From NCBI GenBank assembly GCA_036277635.1, contig DASUMP010000036.1, positions 1 to 6,588 of the forward strand: 6,588 nucleotides of DNA, in the 5' to 3' direction. Positions within the stretch are counted from its first letter, which is position 1; each line of letters opens with the position of its first letter. Positions 1-5,720 of this stretch are shown one piece after another. Source of the stretch: DASUMP01 sp036277635. GTDB lineage: Bacteria > Actinomycetota > Acidimicrobiia > IMCC26256 > PALSA-610. The translations under genes were made by a program, and so were the position numbers. Below the pieces are notes generated by a model. The model was not told the DNA's origin and searched no databases. It saw nothing but the letters and a program-made list of their open reading frames with translations.

Positions 1-2
1 GC

Positions 3-233
3 GTCGGGCTCGTCTGCCGCTCGGGGTTCCCACGCGGCGCACGCGTCGTCGTCGCGATCGCGCTCTCCGACAGCCACGTCGTGGCCCTCGGCACCGTGGT
101 GGGGACGTCGACCGACGGCAAGGACCACGTGGTCCACGTCATGTTCGACGCCATGCGCGAGGCCGATCGCGAGCTGCTGCACCGGTTCGTGCTCGACGCG
201 ACCGCCGGCGCGTCCGTCCCACCGCAGGGCTGA
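3..233 (+). CDS. PilZ-domain protein, C-terminal fragment (5' end outside window)
   Basis: An open frame runs from the window edge to TGA at 231-233, giving 76 residues with strongly G/C third positions. The readable part contains VVALGTVVGTS, then HVVHVMFDAM, then READRELLHRFVLDA. This order (a beta strand with Gly-x-Val-Val, a strand ending in V-x-F-D, and a final helix of the D-R-E-x-L-x-R-F-V type) matches the last half of PilZ domains, which bind cyclic di-GMP. The diagnostic N-terminal RxxxR and D/NxSxxG motifs would lie upstream of the window and cannot be checked, so c-di-GMP binding is inferred. It is too short for the usual ORF cut-off and has no start here. A GC-rich hairpin follows eight bases after the stop. 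Other small beta-barrel proteins remain possible. Confidence 0.6.
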   Translation, partial: VGLVCRSGFPRGARVVVAIALSDSHVVALGTVVGTSTDGKDHVVHVMFDAMREADRELLHRFVLDATAGASVPPQG

Positions 234-241
234 CGGCGGAT

Positions 242-255
242 CGGGCGCTCGCCCG
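242..255 (+). terminator. Possible hairpin terminator after the PilZ-like gene
   Basis: CGGGC (242-246) pairs perfectly with GCCCG (251-255) around the loop GCTC, starting eight bases after the stop codon at 233. There is no U-tract, so it is at best a weak, actinobacterial-style terminator. In sequence this rich in G and C a 5-bp stem may arise by chance. Confidence 0.3.
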
Positions 256-274
256 CCGGGCACCGCCGGTCTGA

Positions 275-348
275 CGCGAACGGACCACCCCGACCGGGAC
301 CTCCGGCCCCCGCGCGAGCGGTCCGTTGCGGGTACTTCGCGGCGCAAC
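275..348. other. Two overlapping dyads in the 234-415 intergenic region
   Basis: AACGGACC (279-286) is the exact reverse complement of GGTCCGTT (320-327), and with G278 bulged out three more pairs form (275-277 with 328-330). The right arm overlaps a second dyad, GTTGCG (325-330) with CGCAAC (343-348), so the two structures exclude each other. The rest of the 182-base gap holds the upstream hairpin at 242-255 and the leader hairpin at 373-401. I see no convincing -35/-10 pair, although the promoter of the next gene must lie here or upstream. Function is unknown: it could be an operator, an attenuator or chance. Confidence 0.3.
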
Positions 349-372
349 CTTCGTCGAAAGTGAGGTTCACGA

Positions 373-401
373 GGTTCCGTGATGCGGCGGGACCCGGAAC
401 C
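373..401 (+). promoter_or_regulatory. Leader hairpin abutting the ribosome binding site of the two-TM protein gene
   Basis: GGTTCCG (373-379) is perfectly complementary to CGGAACC (395-401) across a 15-base loop. The right arm ends exactly where the purine-rich GAGGGGAG ribosome binding site (402-409) begins. Such placement could affect ribosome access, but no regulatory role is demonstrated. Confidence 0.3.
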
Positions 402-415
402 GAGGGGAGCCCCCC

Positions 416-919
416 GTGAAGAAGTTGTTCCCGATCCTGTTGGTCGTGCTCGGTGTCGTGTTCATCGGCGCCAGCGCCTACACCGTCACCCGCGGCTTCG
501 ACGCCAAGGACCAGGTCCGCGACGAGCTCATCGCGCAGGACATCACCACCCCCGAAGACGCGTCGATCCCGAACGCTCGGGTCGACGACCCCGCCACCGC
601 GAAGTCGATGGCCGACATCATCAACAAGCACTCGCTCGAGGCGACCGGCGGAAAGACCTACGCCCAGCTCGACCGCGAAGACCCGAACCGCCCGACCGCA
701 CTGACCGCGGCCAACCTGCGGACGAGCCTGTACACGTCGGTGATGGCGTTCAACGTCTCCGACCTCGTCATCGGTGTCGGTCTCATGATCGGTGTGCTCG
801 GTGTGGCGCTCGCCGGTGTCGGCATCGCCCTCGGCGCCCTGGTCATCCCGTCGCTCGCCCGGCGTGCCCACGTGCACCCGGTCATCGACGAAGTCCCGGC
901 TGCACCGCTGCCGGCATAG
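416..919 (+). CDS. Two-transmembrane-segment protein of unknown function (167 aa)
   Basis: I do not recognise a biochemical function. The GTG start at 416 follows a strong ribosome binding site (GAGGGGAG, 402-409) at a six-base spacing and gives a good N-terminus: two lysines and then a hydrophobic helix (about residues 4-24). A polar segment (about 25-114) carries charged stretches such as DAKDQVRDEL and KSMADIINKHS. A long hydrophobic stretch follows (about 116-145), then basic LARR and a short proline/alanine-rich tail. The positive-inside rule predicts both termini in the cytoplasm and a roughly 90-residue loop outside. From memory, similar actinobacterial proteins often carry the label 'aromatic ring-opening dioxygenase LigA'. 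Nothing here resembles a dioxygenase, so that name should not be used. The gene stands alone between a leader hairpin and a perfect terminator-like hairpin. The coding call is secure; the role is open. Confidence 0.88.
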   Translation: MKKLFPILLVVLGVVFIGASAYTVTRGFDAKDQVRDELIAQDITTPEDASIPNARVDDPATAKSMADIINKHSLEATGGKTYAQLDREDPNRPTALTAANLRTSLYTSVMAFNVSDLVIGVGLMIGVLGVALAGVGIALGALVIPSLARRAHVHPVIDEVPAAPLPA

Positions 920-959
920 CTCCAGCCCACGCGGCTTCGGCCGCACAAGTCCCCCCAGC

Positions 960-989
960 AGTGGCGCCCGGCTCCGGCCGGGCGCCACT
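960..989. terminator. Bidirectional hairpin terminator between convergent genes
   Basis: A perfect 13-bp inverted repeat, AGTGGCGCCCGGC (960-972) and GCCGGGCGCCACT (977-989), surrounds the loop TCCG. It lies 41 bases after the stop of the plus-strand membrane-protein gene and 15 bases beyond the stop of the minus-strand oxidoreductase gene, the expected place for a shared terminator. No U-tract follows on either strand, which is common in high-GC actinobacteria. Confidence 0.75.
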
Positions 990-1004
990 CGCGCGCGGTG
1001 GCGG

Positions 1005-2435
1005 TCACGCGAGCACGGTACGCAGCACCGCGCTCGCCGCATGGAACCCGGCCATGCCGTGCACGCCGGCGCCGGGCGGGGTCGACGCGGAGCACAGCCA
1101 GAGCCTCGGGTTCGGCGTCCGGTACGGGCGCATCGACACGGTCGGTCGGAACAACAGCTGCAGCCCGGAGTGCGCACCCGCCGCGATGTCGCCACCGACG
1201 TAGTTGGCGTTCTCGGCCTCGAGGTCGGCCGGTGATCGCACTGCGCGCGCGGCAACGACATCGCGGAATCCGGGGGCAAAGCGCTCGATCTGGTCCTCGA
1301 TCGCGCTCGTCATGTCGAGCGTCGAGCCGGACGGCACATGGCAGTACGCCCAGAGCGTGTGCTTCCCGACGGGCGCGCGCGTCGGGTCCGCAACCGACTG
1401 CTGCGCGACGAGCACGAACGGGCGCTGCGGGTGCCGGCCCGCACCCACGTCGGCCTCGGCACGCGCGACCTCCTCGAGCGTGCCCCCGACGTGCACCGTG
1501 CCGGCGCGCCGCGCCGGCACGTAGGTCCAGGGCACCGGCTCGTCGAGCGCGTAGTCGAGCTTGTACACCCCGGGCCCGTGCCGGAAGCGCTCCAGTCGCG
1601 CGCGGTAGCGCGCGGGGAGCAGATCGCCGGCGACGCGTACGAGCGTGCGCGGTGTCGTGTCGAACAGCACGACTCGCGACGGCGGCACGTCGGCGAGGCG
1701 GGTCACGGGGCTGCTGGTCTGCACGACGCCGCCGAGCTCTCCCAGGTGCGAGACGAGCGCGTCGGTGAGGGACTGGGTGCCGCCGCGCGCCACGGGCCAC
1801 CCGACGGCGTGCGCGGCAGCGAGCAACACCAGGCCGAACGAGGCGGTGAGCGGACGGGTCAACGGCAAGATCGCGTGCGCGGCGTTGCCCGCGAACAGGG
1901 CGCGGGTCGTGTCGTCGCGAAAGGCACGCGTCGCGAGCATGTGCGCGGGGAGCAGCGCCGGGATCCCGAAGCGTGCGAGCGCGAACGGATGGCGAGGCAT
2001 GCGCACGACGGGGCCCAGGAGATGGTCGACCAGCGCGGGCCACCGATGTGCGATCCCACCCACGAGCCGTCCGTAGCGCGCACCGTCGGAGCCGAGGCCC
2101 GCAGTCGTGGCACCGAGGTCACGGTGGGCGACCGCGCCGCGCCCGTCATCGAGCGGGTGGGCGACGGGGATCTTCGGGTGTACCCACTCGAGGCCGTACC
2201 GGTCGAGCGGGAGGGACGAGAAGAACGGTGAGCCGGCACCGAGCGGGAGGATCGCCGCGCACAGATCGTGCACGAATCCCGGAGCGGTGAGCTCGGCCGA
2301 GCGCGCTCCGCCCCCGGCGGCGTCGGCCGCCTCCAGCACGAGCACCGACCGGCCTGCACGCGCGAGCGTGATCGCGGCGGCGAGCCCGTTCGGGCCCGCT
2401 CCGACGACGACGGCGTCCCACTGCTCGGCGCTCAC
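1005..2435 (-). CDS. FAD/NAD(P)-dependent oxidoreductase, phytoene desaturase (CrtI/PYROXD2)-like
   Basis: This 476-residue flavoprotein is predicted to oxidise or desaturate an unknown, probably lipophilic, substrate. The N-terminus holds the dinucleotide-binding fold: VVVGAGPNGLAAA (GxGxxG at residues 12-17), the acidic end of the second strand (VLVLEA, E35), then GGGARSAEL (41-49), the second FAD contact seen in this amine-oxidase-like superfamily. The C-terminus has the matching flavin-closing segment LWLCSASTPPGAGVHGMAG (about 445-463). It is shorter than typical CrtI proteins (around 500 residues), and no carotenoid gene is nearby, so a carotenoid role is not supported; the PYROXD2-like branch fits better. 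The GTG start at 2435 places the Rossmann motif near the N-terminus as expected, but there is no good ribosome binding site; an ATG eight bases upstream is in another frame and stops after three codons. It is divergent from the reductase/dehydrogenase operon and ends at a shared hairpin. Confidence 0.9.
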   Translation of the reverse strand: MSAEQWDAVVVGAGPNGLAAAITLARAGRSVLVLEAADAAGGGARSAELTAPGFVHDLCAAILPLGAGSPFFSSLPLDRYGLEWVHPKIPVAHPLDDGRGAVAHRDLGATTAGLGSDGARYGRLVGGIAHRWPALVDHLLGPVVRMPRHPFALARFGIPALLPAHMLATRAFRDDTTRALFAGNAAHAILPLTRPLTASFGLVLLAAAHAVGWPVARGGTQSLTDALVSHLGELGGVVQTSSPVTRLADVPPSRVVLFDTTPRTLVRVAGDLLPARYRARLERFRHGPGVYKLDYALDEPVPWTYVPARRAGTVHVGGTLEEVARAEADVGAGRHPQRPFVLVAQQSVADPTRAPVGKHTLWAYCHVPSGSTLDMTSAIEDQIERFAPGFRDVVAARAVRSPADLEAENANYVGGDIAAGAHSGLQLLFRPTVSMRPYRTPNPRLWLCSASTPPGAGVHGMAGFHAASAVLRTVLA

Positions 2436-2486
2436 GCCTGCATGGTGTCAGCGCCGGGAGCCGGGCTGGTGGCGCGTCGCGGCGCG

Positions 2487-2514
2487 ATTGTGGTTCGCTC
2501 CGGGCGACCGTCGA
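2487..2514 (-). promoter_or_regulatory. Weak candidate promoter for the minus-strand oxidoreductase
   Basis: Read on the minus strand, TCGACG (2514-2509) and CACAAT (2492-2487) are separated by 16 bases. Each matches four of six positions of the housekeeping -35 and -10 consensus. Transcription would start about 44 bases upstream of the GTG. It lies in the 92-base divergent region shared with the next gene. With such short motifs this is only a candidate. Confidence 0.25.
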
Positions 2515-2527
2515 TCGAGGAGCAACC

Positions 2528-3595
2528 GTGACGTACCGAGTCGTCCAGTGGAGCACCGGCAACGTCGGCCGTCACGCCGTGCGGTTGATCGCCCGCCACC
2601 CCGACCTCGAGCTCGTCGGCCTGTGGGTGCACAGCGACGACAAGGTCGGTCGCGACGCGGGCGAGCTCGTCGGCATCGAAGCGCTCGGCGTCGCGGCCAC
2701 GAACGACGTCGACGCGTTGCTCGCGCTCGACGCCGACTGCGTCTGCTACACGGCCACGGCCGACCTGCGCCCCACCGAAGCGATCGCCGACATGGCGCGC
2801 ATCCTCGCGTCGGGGAAGAACGTCGTGTCGAGCTCGGTCGTGCCGCTGATCTACCCGCCGCACGTGGAGCCGGGGCTGCGCCAGCCGCTCGAAGACGCGT
2901 GCGCGACGGGCGGCGTGTCGTGCTTCACCTCCGGCATCGACCCGGGCTGGGCGAACGACCTGCTCCCGCTCGTGCTCACCGGCCAGTGCGAGTACGTGGA
3001 TGAGCTGCGGGTCATGGAGATCGTCAACTACGCCACGTACGCGCAGCCGACGGTGCTGTTCGACACGATGGGCTTCGGCAAGCCGCTCGACAGCACGCCC
3101 CTGTTGCTGATGCCCGGCGTGCTGTCGTTCGCGTGGGGCGGTGTCGTGAAGGTGCTCGCGGCGGGGCTCGGTGTCGAGATCGACGAGCTGCGCGAGGTGC
3201 ACGAGCGCCTACCCGCGCCGAAGGACATCGACCTCGGCTTCGGGATCGTCGACGAGGGGACAACCGCAGCGATGCGCTTCGAGGTGCAAGGTGTGGTCGG
3301 CGGGGAGGTGCGCATCGTGCTCGAGCACGTCACGCGCCTCGACGACGCCCTCGCTCCCGAGTGGCCGCAGCCGGCCGGCCACAGCGGCTACCGCGTGCGC
3401 GTCACCGGCAACCCGTCGTACACGGTCGACGTGCAGATGATGGGCGACGACGGCGACCACAACACCGGCGGGCTCGTCGGCACCGCGGCGCGCCTCGTGA
3501 ACGCGATCCCCGCGGTGTGCGCAGCGCCTCCTGGTCTGTTGAGCGTGCTCGATCTGCCGCTGGTGCCCGGCCGCGGACTCATGCGGCCGCGCTGA
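2528..3595 (+). CDS. Dihydrodipicolinate reductase-like NAD(P)-binding protein
   Basis: The 355-residue product starts with a Rossmann nucleotide-binding segment, RVVQWSTGNVGRHAVR (residues 4-19). ELVGLWVHSDDKVGRDAGE (28-46) follows, the arrangement seen in the actinobacterial family annotated as 'dihydrodipicolinate reductase-like' or 'NAD(P)H-dependent amine dehydrogenase', related to 2,4-diaminopentanoate dehydrogenase. True DapB is only about 245-270 residues and has different catalytic motifs, so a role in lysine synthesis is unlikely. The likely reaction is NAD(P)-linked oxidation or reduction of an unidentified substrate. The GTG start is well supported by GAGGAG (2517-2522) five bases upstream. 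The zinc alcohol dehydrogenase gene begins 41 bases after the stop on the same strand, so the two probably form an operon. An NADP versus NAD preference cannot be settled by eye. Confidence 0.87.
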   Translation: MTYRVVQWSTGNVGRHAVRLIARHPDLELVGLWVHSDDKVGRDAGELVGIEALGVAATNDVDALLALDADCVCYTATADLRPTEAIADMARILASGKNVVSSSVVPLIYPPHVEPGLRQPLEDACATGGVSCFTSGIDPGWANDLLPLVLTGQCEYVDELRVMEIVNYATYAQPTVLFDTMGFGKPLDSTPLLLMPGVLSFAWGGVVKVLAAGLGVEIDELREVHERLPAPKDIDLGFGIVDEGTTAAMRFEVQGVVGGEVRIVLEHVTRLDDALAPEWPQPAGHSGYRVRVTGNPSYTVDVQMMGDDGDHNTGGLVGTAARLVNAIPAVCAAPPGLLSVLDLPLVPGRGLMRPR

Positions 3596-3636
3596 ACCGT
3601 CTTCATCGCTCGAACCCCCTCGCCGAGGAGCCCGCC

Positions 3637-4734
3637 GTGCGCGCCGCGCTGCTGACCGACTACCAGGCCCCGCTCGTCGTCGCAGACGACGTCGACATCG
3701 ACGGCCCGCGTGCGGGCGAGGTGAAGGTGCGCATCAGCCACTGCGGCGTGTGCCACTCCGACCTCTCCGCGGTCGACGGCGTGTTCCCGCTCCCGCTCCC
3801 GGTGATCCTCGGACACGAGGCGGCGGGGATCGTCGAGGAGGTCGGCGCGGGTGTGCGCGCGGTCGCGCCGGGCGACAAGGTGGTGCTCGCGGCCAACCCG
3901 CCGTGCGGTCGGTGTCCGGGCTGCGCGCGTGGCGAGTGGGGCACCTGCGTGCGCGCGAACGACTTGTTCTCCGCGTCGCTCGGCGACGGCTCGACGCGAC
4001 TGTCGCGCTCCGGCTCTGTCGTGTACCGCGGTCTCGGCGTCGGCGCGTTCGGCGAGTACGTGATCACTCCCGAGACGGGCGCGGTGAAGGTCGCCGACGA
4101 CACGCCGCTCGAGGTCGCGTGCGTCATCGGCTGCGCGGTGCAGACGGGCGTCGGGTCGGTGCTGAACACCGCGCGCGTCGAAGAAGGATCGACGGTGCTC
4201 GTGGTCGGGCTCGGCGGTGTCGGCATGTCGGTGGTGCAGGGCGCGCGCCTCGCGGGCGCGTCACGCGTGATCGTCTCCGACCCGATCGCCGAGCGCCGGG
4301 AGGTCGCGCAGCGGCTCGGCGCGACCGACGCGATCGACCCGACCGGCACCGACGTGCCCGGCGCAGTCCACGCGCTCGTCGACGGCGGCGTCGACTACGC
4401 GTTCGAGGTGGTCGGTCGCTCCGCGCTCGTGCAGGACTGCATCTGGTCGACTCGTTCGGGCGGCACGACCGTGATGGTGGGGGCGATGGGGCTCGACGAC
4501 CCGCTCGTGATCGACCCCGCCGTCGTGTTCGGCTCCACCGAGCGCAAGCTGGTCGGCACGCTGCTCGGGAGCAGCAATTCGTTGCGCGAAGTCCCCCGCC
4601 TGCTCGGGCTGTGGCGGGCCGGTCGCCTCGATCTCGAGGCGCTCATCACGACCCGCCGCCCGATCGCCGAGGTGAACGAGGCGTTCGCCGATCTGCGGGC
4701 CGGCGTGGGGATCCGGACCGTGCTGTCGTTCTGA
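3637..4734 (+). CDS. Zinc-dependent alcohol dehydrogenase (MDR superfamily)
   Basis: This 365-residue enzyme should interconvert an alcohol and an aldehyde or ketone using NAD(P). The catalytic-zinc ligands of the medium-chain family are visible: C39 in GVCHSD, H60-E61 in GHEAAG, and C166 in GCAVQTG. The structural zinc lobe is intact, with Cys 90, 93, 96 and 104 in exact C-x2-C-x2-C-x7-C spacing. The cofactor fold shows GLGGVG (191-196), with D215 closing the second strand (RVIVSDP), which favours NAD(H). Substrate is unknown. The frame is open far upstream to 3133, but the start is set at GTG 3637 by GAGGAG (3625-3630) six bases before it, by the normal family N-terminus, and because the extension would overlap the preceding gene and is arginine-rich shadow. 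It is the second gene of a probable operon with the reductase-like gene. Its TGA is the left edge of a small dyad upstream of cspA. Confidence 0.93.
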   Translation: MRAALLTDYQAPLVVADDVDIDGPRAGEVKVRISHCGVCHSDLSAVDGVFPLPLPVILGHEAAGIVEEVGAGVRAVAPGDKVVLAANPPCGRCPGCARGEWGTCVRANDLFSASLGDGSTRLSRSGSVVYRGLGVGAFGEYVITPETGAVKVADDTPLEVACVIGCAVQTGVGSVLNTARVEEGSTVLVVGLGGVGMSVVQGARLAGASRVIVSDPIAERREVAQRLGATDAIDPTGTDVPGAVHALVDGGVDYAFEVVGRSALVQDCIWSTRSGGTTVMVGAMGLDDPLVIDPAVVFGSTERKLVGTLLGSSNSLREVPRLLGLWRAGRLDLEALITTRRPIAEVNEAFADLRAGVGIRTVLSF

Positions 4735-4754
4735 GCGGACCTGTCCGCTACCCT
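4734..4754 (+). promoter_or_regulatory. Dyad overlapping a candidate -10 box upstream of cspA
   Basis: AGCGGA (4734-4739) and TCCGCT (4744-4749) form a perfect 6-bp dyad around CCTG. The dyad shares its last base with TACCCT (4749-4754), which fits the TAnnnT -10 pattern. Transcription would begin near 4761, leaving a leader of about 45 bases before the TTG start. No good -35 element is visible at the right distance, so the promoter call is tentative. The dyad could be an operator or a weak terminator hairpin of the dehydrogenase operon. Confidence 0.3.
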
Positions 4755-4765
4755 GCTCCTCGACG

Positions 4766-4786
4766 GGGACGGCACGCGGCCGTCTC
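4766..4786 (+). promoter_or_regulatory. Predicted hairpin in the cspA 5' leader
   Basis: GACGGC (4768-4773) pairs with GCCGTC (4779-4784) around ACGCG. One wobble pair and one G-C pair extend the stem to 4766-4786. It ends eight bases before the AAAAGAG ribosome binding site (4794-4800). Cold-shock mRNAs in other bacteria carry structured, temperature-responsive leaders; whether this short one acts that way is inference. Confidence 0.35.
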
Positions 4787-4806
4787 GCATGTGAAAAGAG
4801 ATTGTC

Positions 4807-5007
4807 TTGGCTACAGGTACCGTGAAGTTCTTCAATGCAGAGAAGGGCTTCGGCTTCATCTCTCGTGAACAGGGCGACGACGTTTTTGTCCACTTCTCCA
4901 ACATCCAGGGGTCGGGGTACAAGACGCTCGAGGAAGGTCAGCGCGTCGAGTTCGACGTGGCGCCCGGCCGCAAGGGCGAAGAAGCCCAGAACGTGCGGGT
5001 GATCTGA
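4807..5007 (+). CDS. Cold-shock protein, CspA family (single cold-shock domain)
   Basis: A 66-residue protein that is a complete cold-shock domain: a five-stranded OB-fold binding single-stranded RNA or DNA, usually acting as an RNA chaperone in the cytoplasm. Both RNA-binding motifs are intact: KGFGFI (RNP1, residues 13-18) and VFVHFS (RNP2, about 27-32). The length is normal for the family (65-70 residues). The start is TTG at 4807, six bases after AAAAGAG (4794-4800); it gives the canonical N-terminus MATGTVKFFNAEKGFGF, and no ATG or GTG would do so. Base composition at the 5' end is noticeably less GC-rich than in neighbouring genes, as is common for highly expressed csp genes. It appears to be monocistronic, with its own leader, structured 3' end and strong terminator. 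Many bacteria have several paralogues, so cspA versus another csp name cannot be decided. Confidence 0.96.
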   Translation: MATGTVKFFNAEKGFGFISREQGDDVFVHFSNIQGSGYKTLEEGQRVEFDVAPGRKGEEAQNVRVI

Positions 5008-5030
5008 CTCGTCAGATCTCTGCGATCTGA
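5001..5030 (+). other. Three mutually complementary arms across the cspA stop codon
   Basis: Arm 1 GATCTGAC (5001-5008) is the reverse complement of arm 2 GTCAGATC (5011-5018). Arm 2 is also complementary over seven bases to arm 3 GATCTGA (5024-5030). Two alternative hairpins are therefore possible and cannot coexist. The cspA stop codon TGA (5005-5007) lies inside arm 1, so a terminating ribosome would mask arm 1 and leave arm 2 free to pair with arm 3. The pairing is seen directly; the switching is inference. Confidence 0.45.
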
Positions 5031-5032
5031 TC

Positions 5033-5051
5033 TTCCGAGCTTCGCTCGGGA
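5033..5051 (+). other. Hairpin in the cspA 3' untranslated region
   Basis: CCGAGC (5035-5040) and GCTCGG (5044-5049) form a 6-bp stem around the loop TTC, extended by a T-G wobble and a T-A pair to 5033-5051. It sits between the three-arm region and the intrinsic terminator. It may stabilise the 3' end of the cspA transcript. Confidence 0.45.
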
Positions 5052-5057
5052 CGAGAG

Positions 5058-5085
5058 GCCTCCGGTTCCGTACCGGAGGCTTTTT
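5058..5085 (+). terminator. Canonical intrinsic terminator of cspA
   Basis: A perfect 9-bp stem, GCCTCCGGT (5058-5066) with ACCGGAGGC (5072-5080), closes a TCCGT loop and is followed at once by TTTTT (5081-5085). It lies 51 bases after the cspA stop. It is the only textbook U-tract terminator in the window. Confidence 0.93.
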
Positions 5086-5089
5086 CGTT

Positions 5090-5145
5090 CCCCTGTTTGG
5101 CCAGAGAGTGCCGCTGGGCGGGCACCTTCTGGCCAAACGCAAGGG
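5090..5145. repeat. 44-base structured palindromic repeat, copy 1 (with CCCT/AGGG flanks)
   Basis: The core at 5095-5138 begins GTTTGGCCAGA and ends TCTGGCCAAAC, a perfect 11-bp outer stem. One G-T pair, one A-C mismatch and then GTGCC/GGCAC (5108-5112 with 5121-5125) follow inward to a short GC loop. Outside the core, CCCT (5091-5094) can pair with AGGG (5142-5145). It begins five bases beyond the cspA terminator U-tract and ends 57 bases before the VOC gene. Copy 2 at 6281-6324 has the same length, ends and central CGCT/GCG. It could be a dispersed palindromic element, a bidirectional terminator or an mRNA leader element. Confidence 0.8.
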
Positions 5146-5160
5146 TGGAACACGGCGACG

Positions 5161-5178
5161 CGGTCCGGCGTTGGACCG
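5161..5178 (+). promoter_or_regulatory. Small hairpin in the leader of the VOC gene
   Basis: CGGTCC (5161-5166) and GGACCG (5173-5178) form a perfect 6-bp stem around GGCGTT, ending 12 bases before the GAGGAG ribosome binding site. The dyad could be an operator or an mRNA hairpin; chance is not excluded in GC-rich DNA. Confidence 0.3.
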
Positions 5179-5202
5179 ACGAACCCCGACGAGGAGCCAG
5201 CC

Positions 5203-5718
5203 ATGGCGATCACCCGGCTCAACCACGCGGTGCTCTACGTGCGCGACGCGCAGGCATCGGCGGAGTTCTACGAGACCGTCCTCGGGTTCCGGCGCCTGCC
5301 GATCGGCCCCGAGGGCTGGACCGGCGCCGTGTTCATGCAGGCGCCCGACTCCACGAACGACCACGACCTCGGTCTGTTCTCGGTCGGCACCGAGGCGAGC
5401 CGTCCCGCACCCCGCAGCGTGGGCCTCTACCACCTCGCGTGGGAGGTCGACACGCTCGAGCAGCTCGAGCAGATCGCCGACCGGCTGCGCGGCGCGGGTG
5501 CGCTCGTGGGTGCGAGCGACCACGGCACCACGAAGAGCCTCTACGGCCGCGACCCCGACGGCATCGAGTTCGAGATCGCGTGGGTCGTGCCGAAGGAGCT
5601 GCTCGACGACGCCGCCCTCGCGGCCCGCTCCACGATCGGCACGCTCGACCTCGCCCGTGAGCAGGCCCGCTACGGCCGCGAGACGCCGGGCGGGATCGGC
5701 ATCTCGCAACCCGCCTGA
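5203..5718 (+). CDS. VOC (glyoxalase/extradiol dioxygenase fold) family protein
   Basis: This 171-residue protein has the paired beta-alpha-beta-beta-beta modules of the vicinal oxygen chelate superfamily. Module 1 opens with RLNHAVLYVRDAQASAEFY (residues 5-23), and module 2 with GLYHLAWEV (74-82) and ends SLYGRDPDGIEFEIAW (112-127). H8, H77 and E124 sit where the metal-binding His-His-Glu set of extradiol dioxygenases and glyoxalases normally falls, so a metal-dependent enzyme is likely. The DPDG-x-E-x-E pattern resembles catechol 2,3-dioxygenase (CatE-like) and lactoylglutathione-lyase-like proteins; the substrate cannot be named. Residues after about 130 form a tail that may mediate dimer contacts. 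ATG 5203 is preceded by GAGGAG (5191-5196) at six bases. Upstream are a small hairpin and repeat copy 1; a 74-base gap leads to the CoA-binding protein gene on the same strand. Confidence 0.9.
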   Translation: MAITRLNHAVLYVRDAQASAEFYETVLGFRRLPIGPEGWTGAVFMQAPDSTNDHDLGLFSVGTEASRPAPRSVGLYHLAWEVDTLEQLEQIADRLRGAGALVGASDHGTTKSLYGRDPDGIEFEIAWVVPKELLDDAALAARSTIGTLDLAREQARYGRETPGGIGISQPA

Positions 5719-5720
5719 CG

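Noticed and set aside
379..1203. A 274-codon plus-strand open frame
   Set aside because: It covers the membrane protein gene in another frame, crosses the convergent terminator, has no domain-like sequence and lacks a good ribosome binding site.
658..2043. A 461-codon minus-strand open frame, rich in arginine and alanine
   Set aside because: It is an alternative frame of the flavoprotein gene on the same strand and continues across the 960-989 hairpin into the membrane protein gene; only the 1005-2435 frame shows family motifs.
1005..2435. Naming the flavoprotein as phytoene desaturase CrtI
   Set aside because: No carotenoid genes are near, the protein is shorter than typical CrtI, and the motifs visible only place it in the wider FAD-dependent superfamily.
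3133..3636. N-terminal extension of the alcohol dehydrogenase frame
   Set aside because: It overlaps the preceding gene, is arginine-rich shadow sequence, and is unnecessary because GTG 3637 has a GAGGAG site and gives the normal family N-terminus.
5095..5138. Repeat copy 1 as the intrinsic terminator of cspA
   Set aside because: A textbook terminator with a U-tract lies just upstream (5058-5085) and the repeat has no U-tract of its own. A back-up terminator role remains possible, so I annotated it as a repeat.
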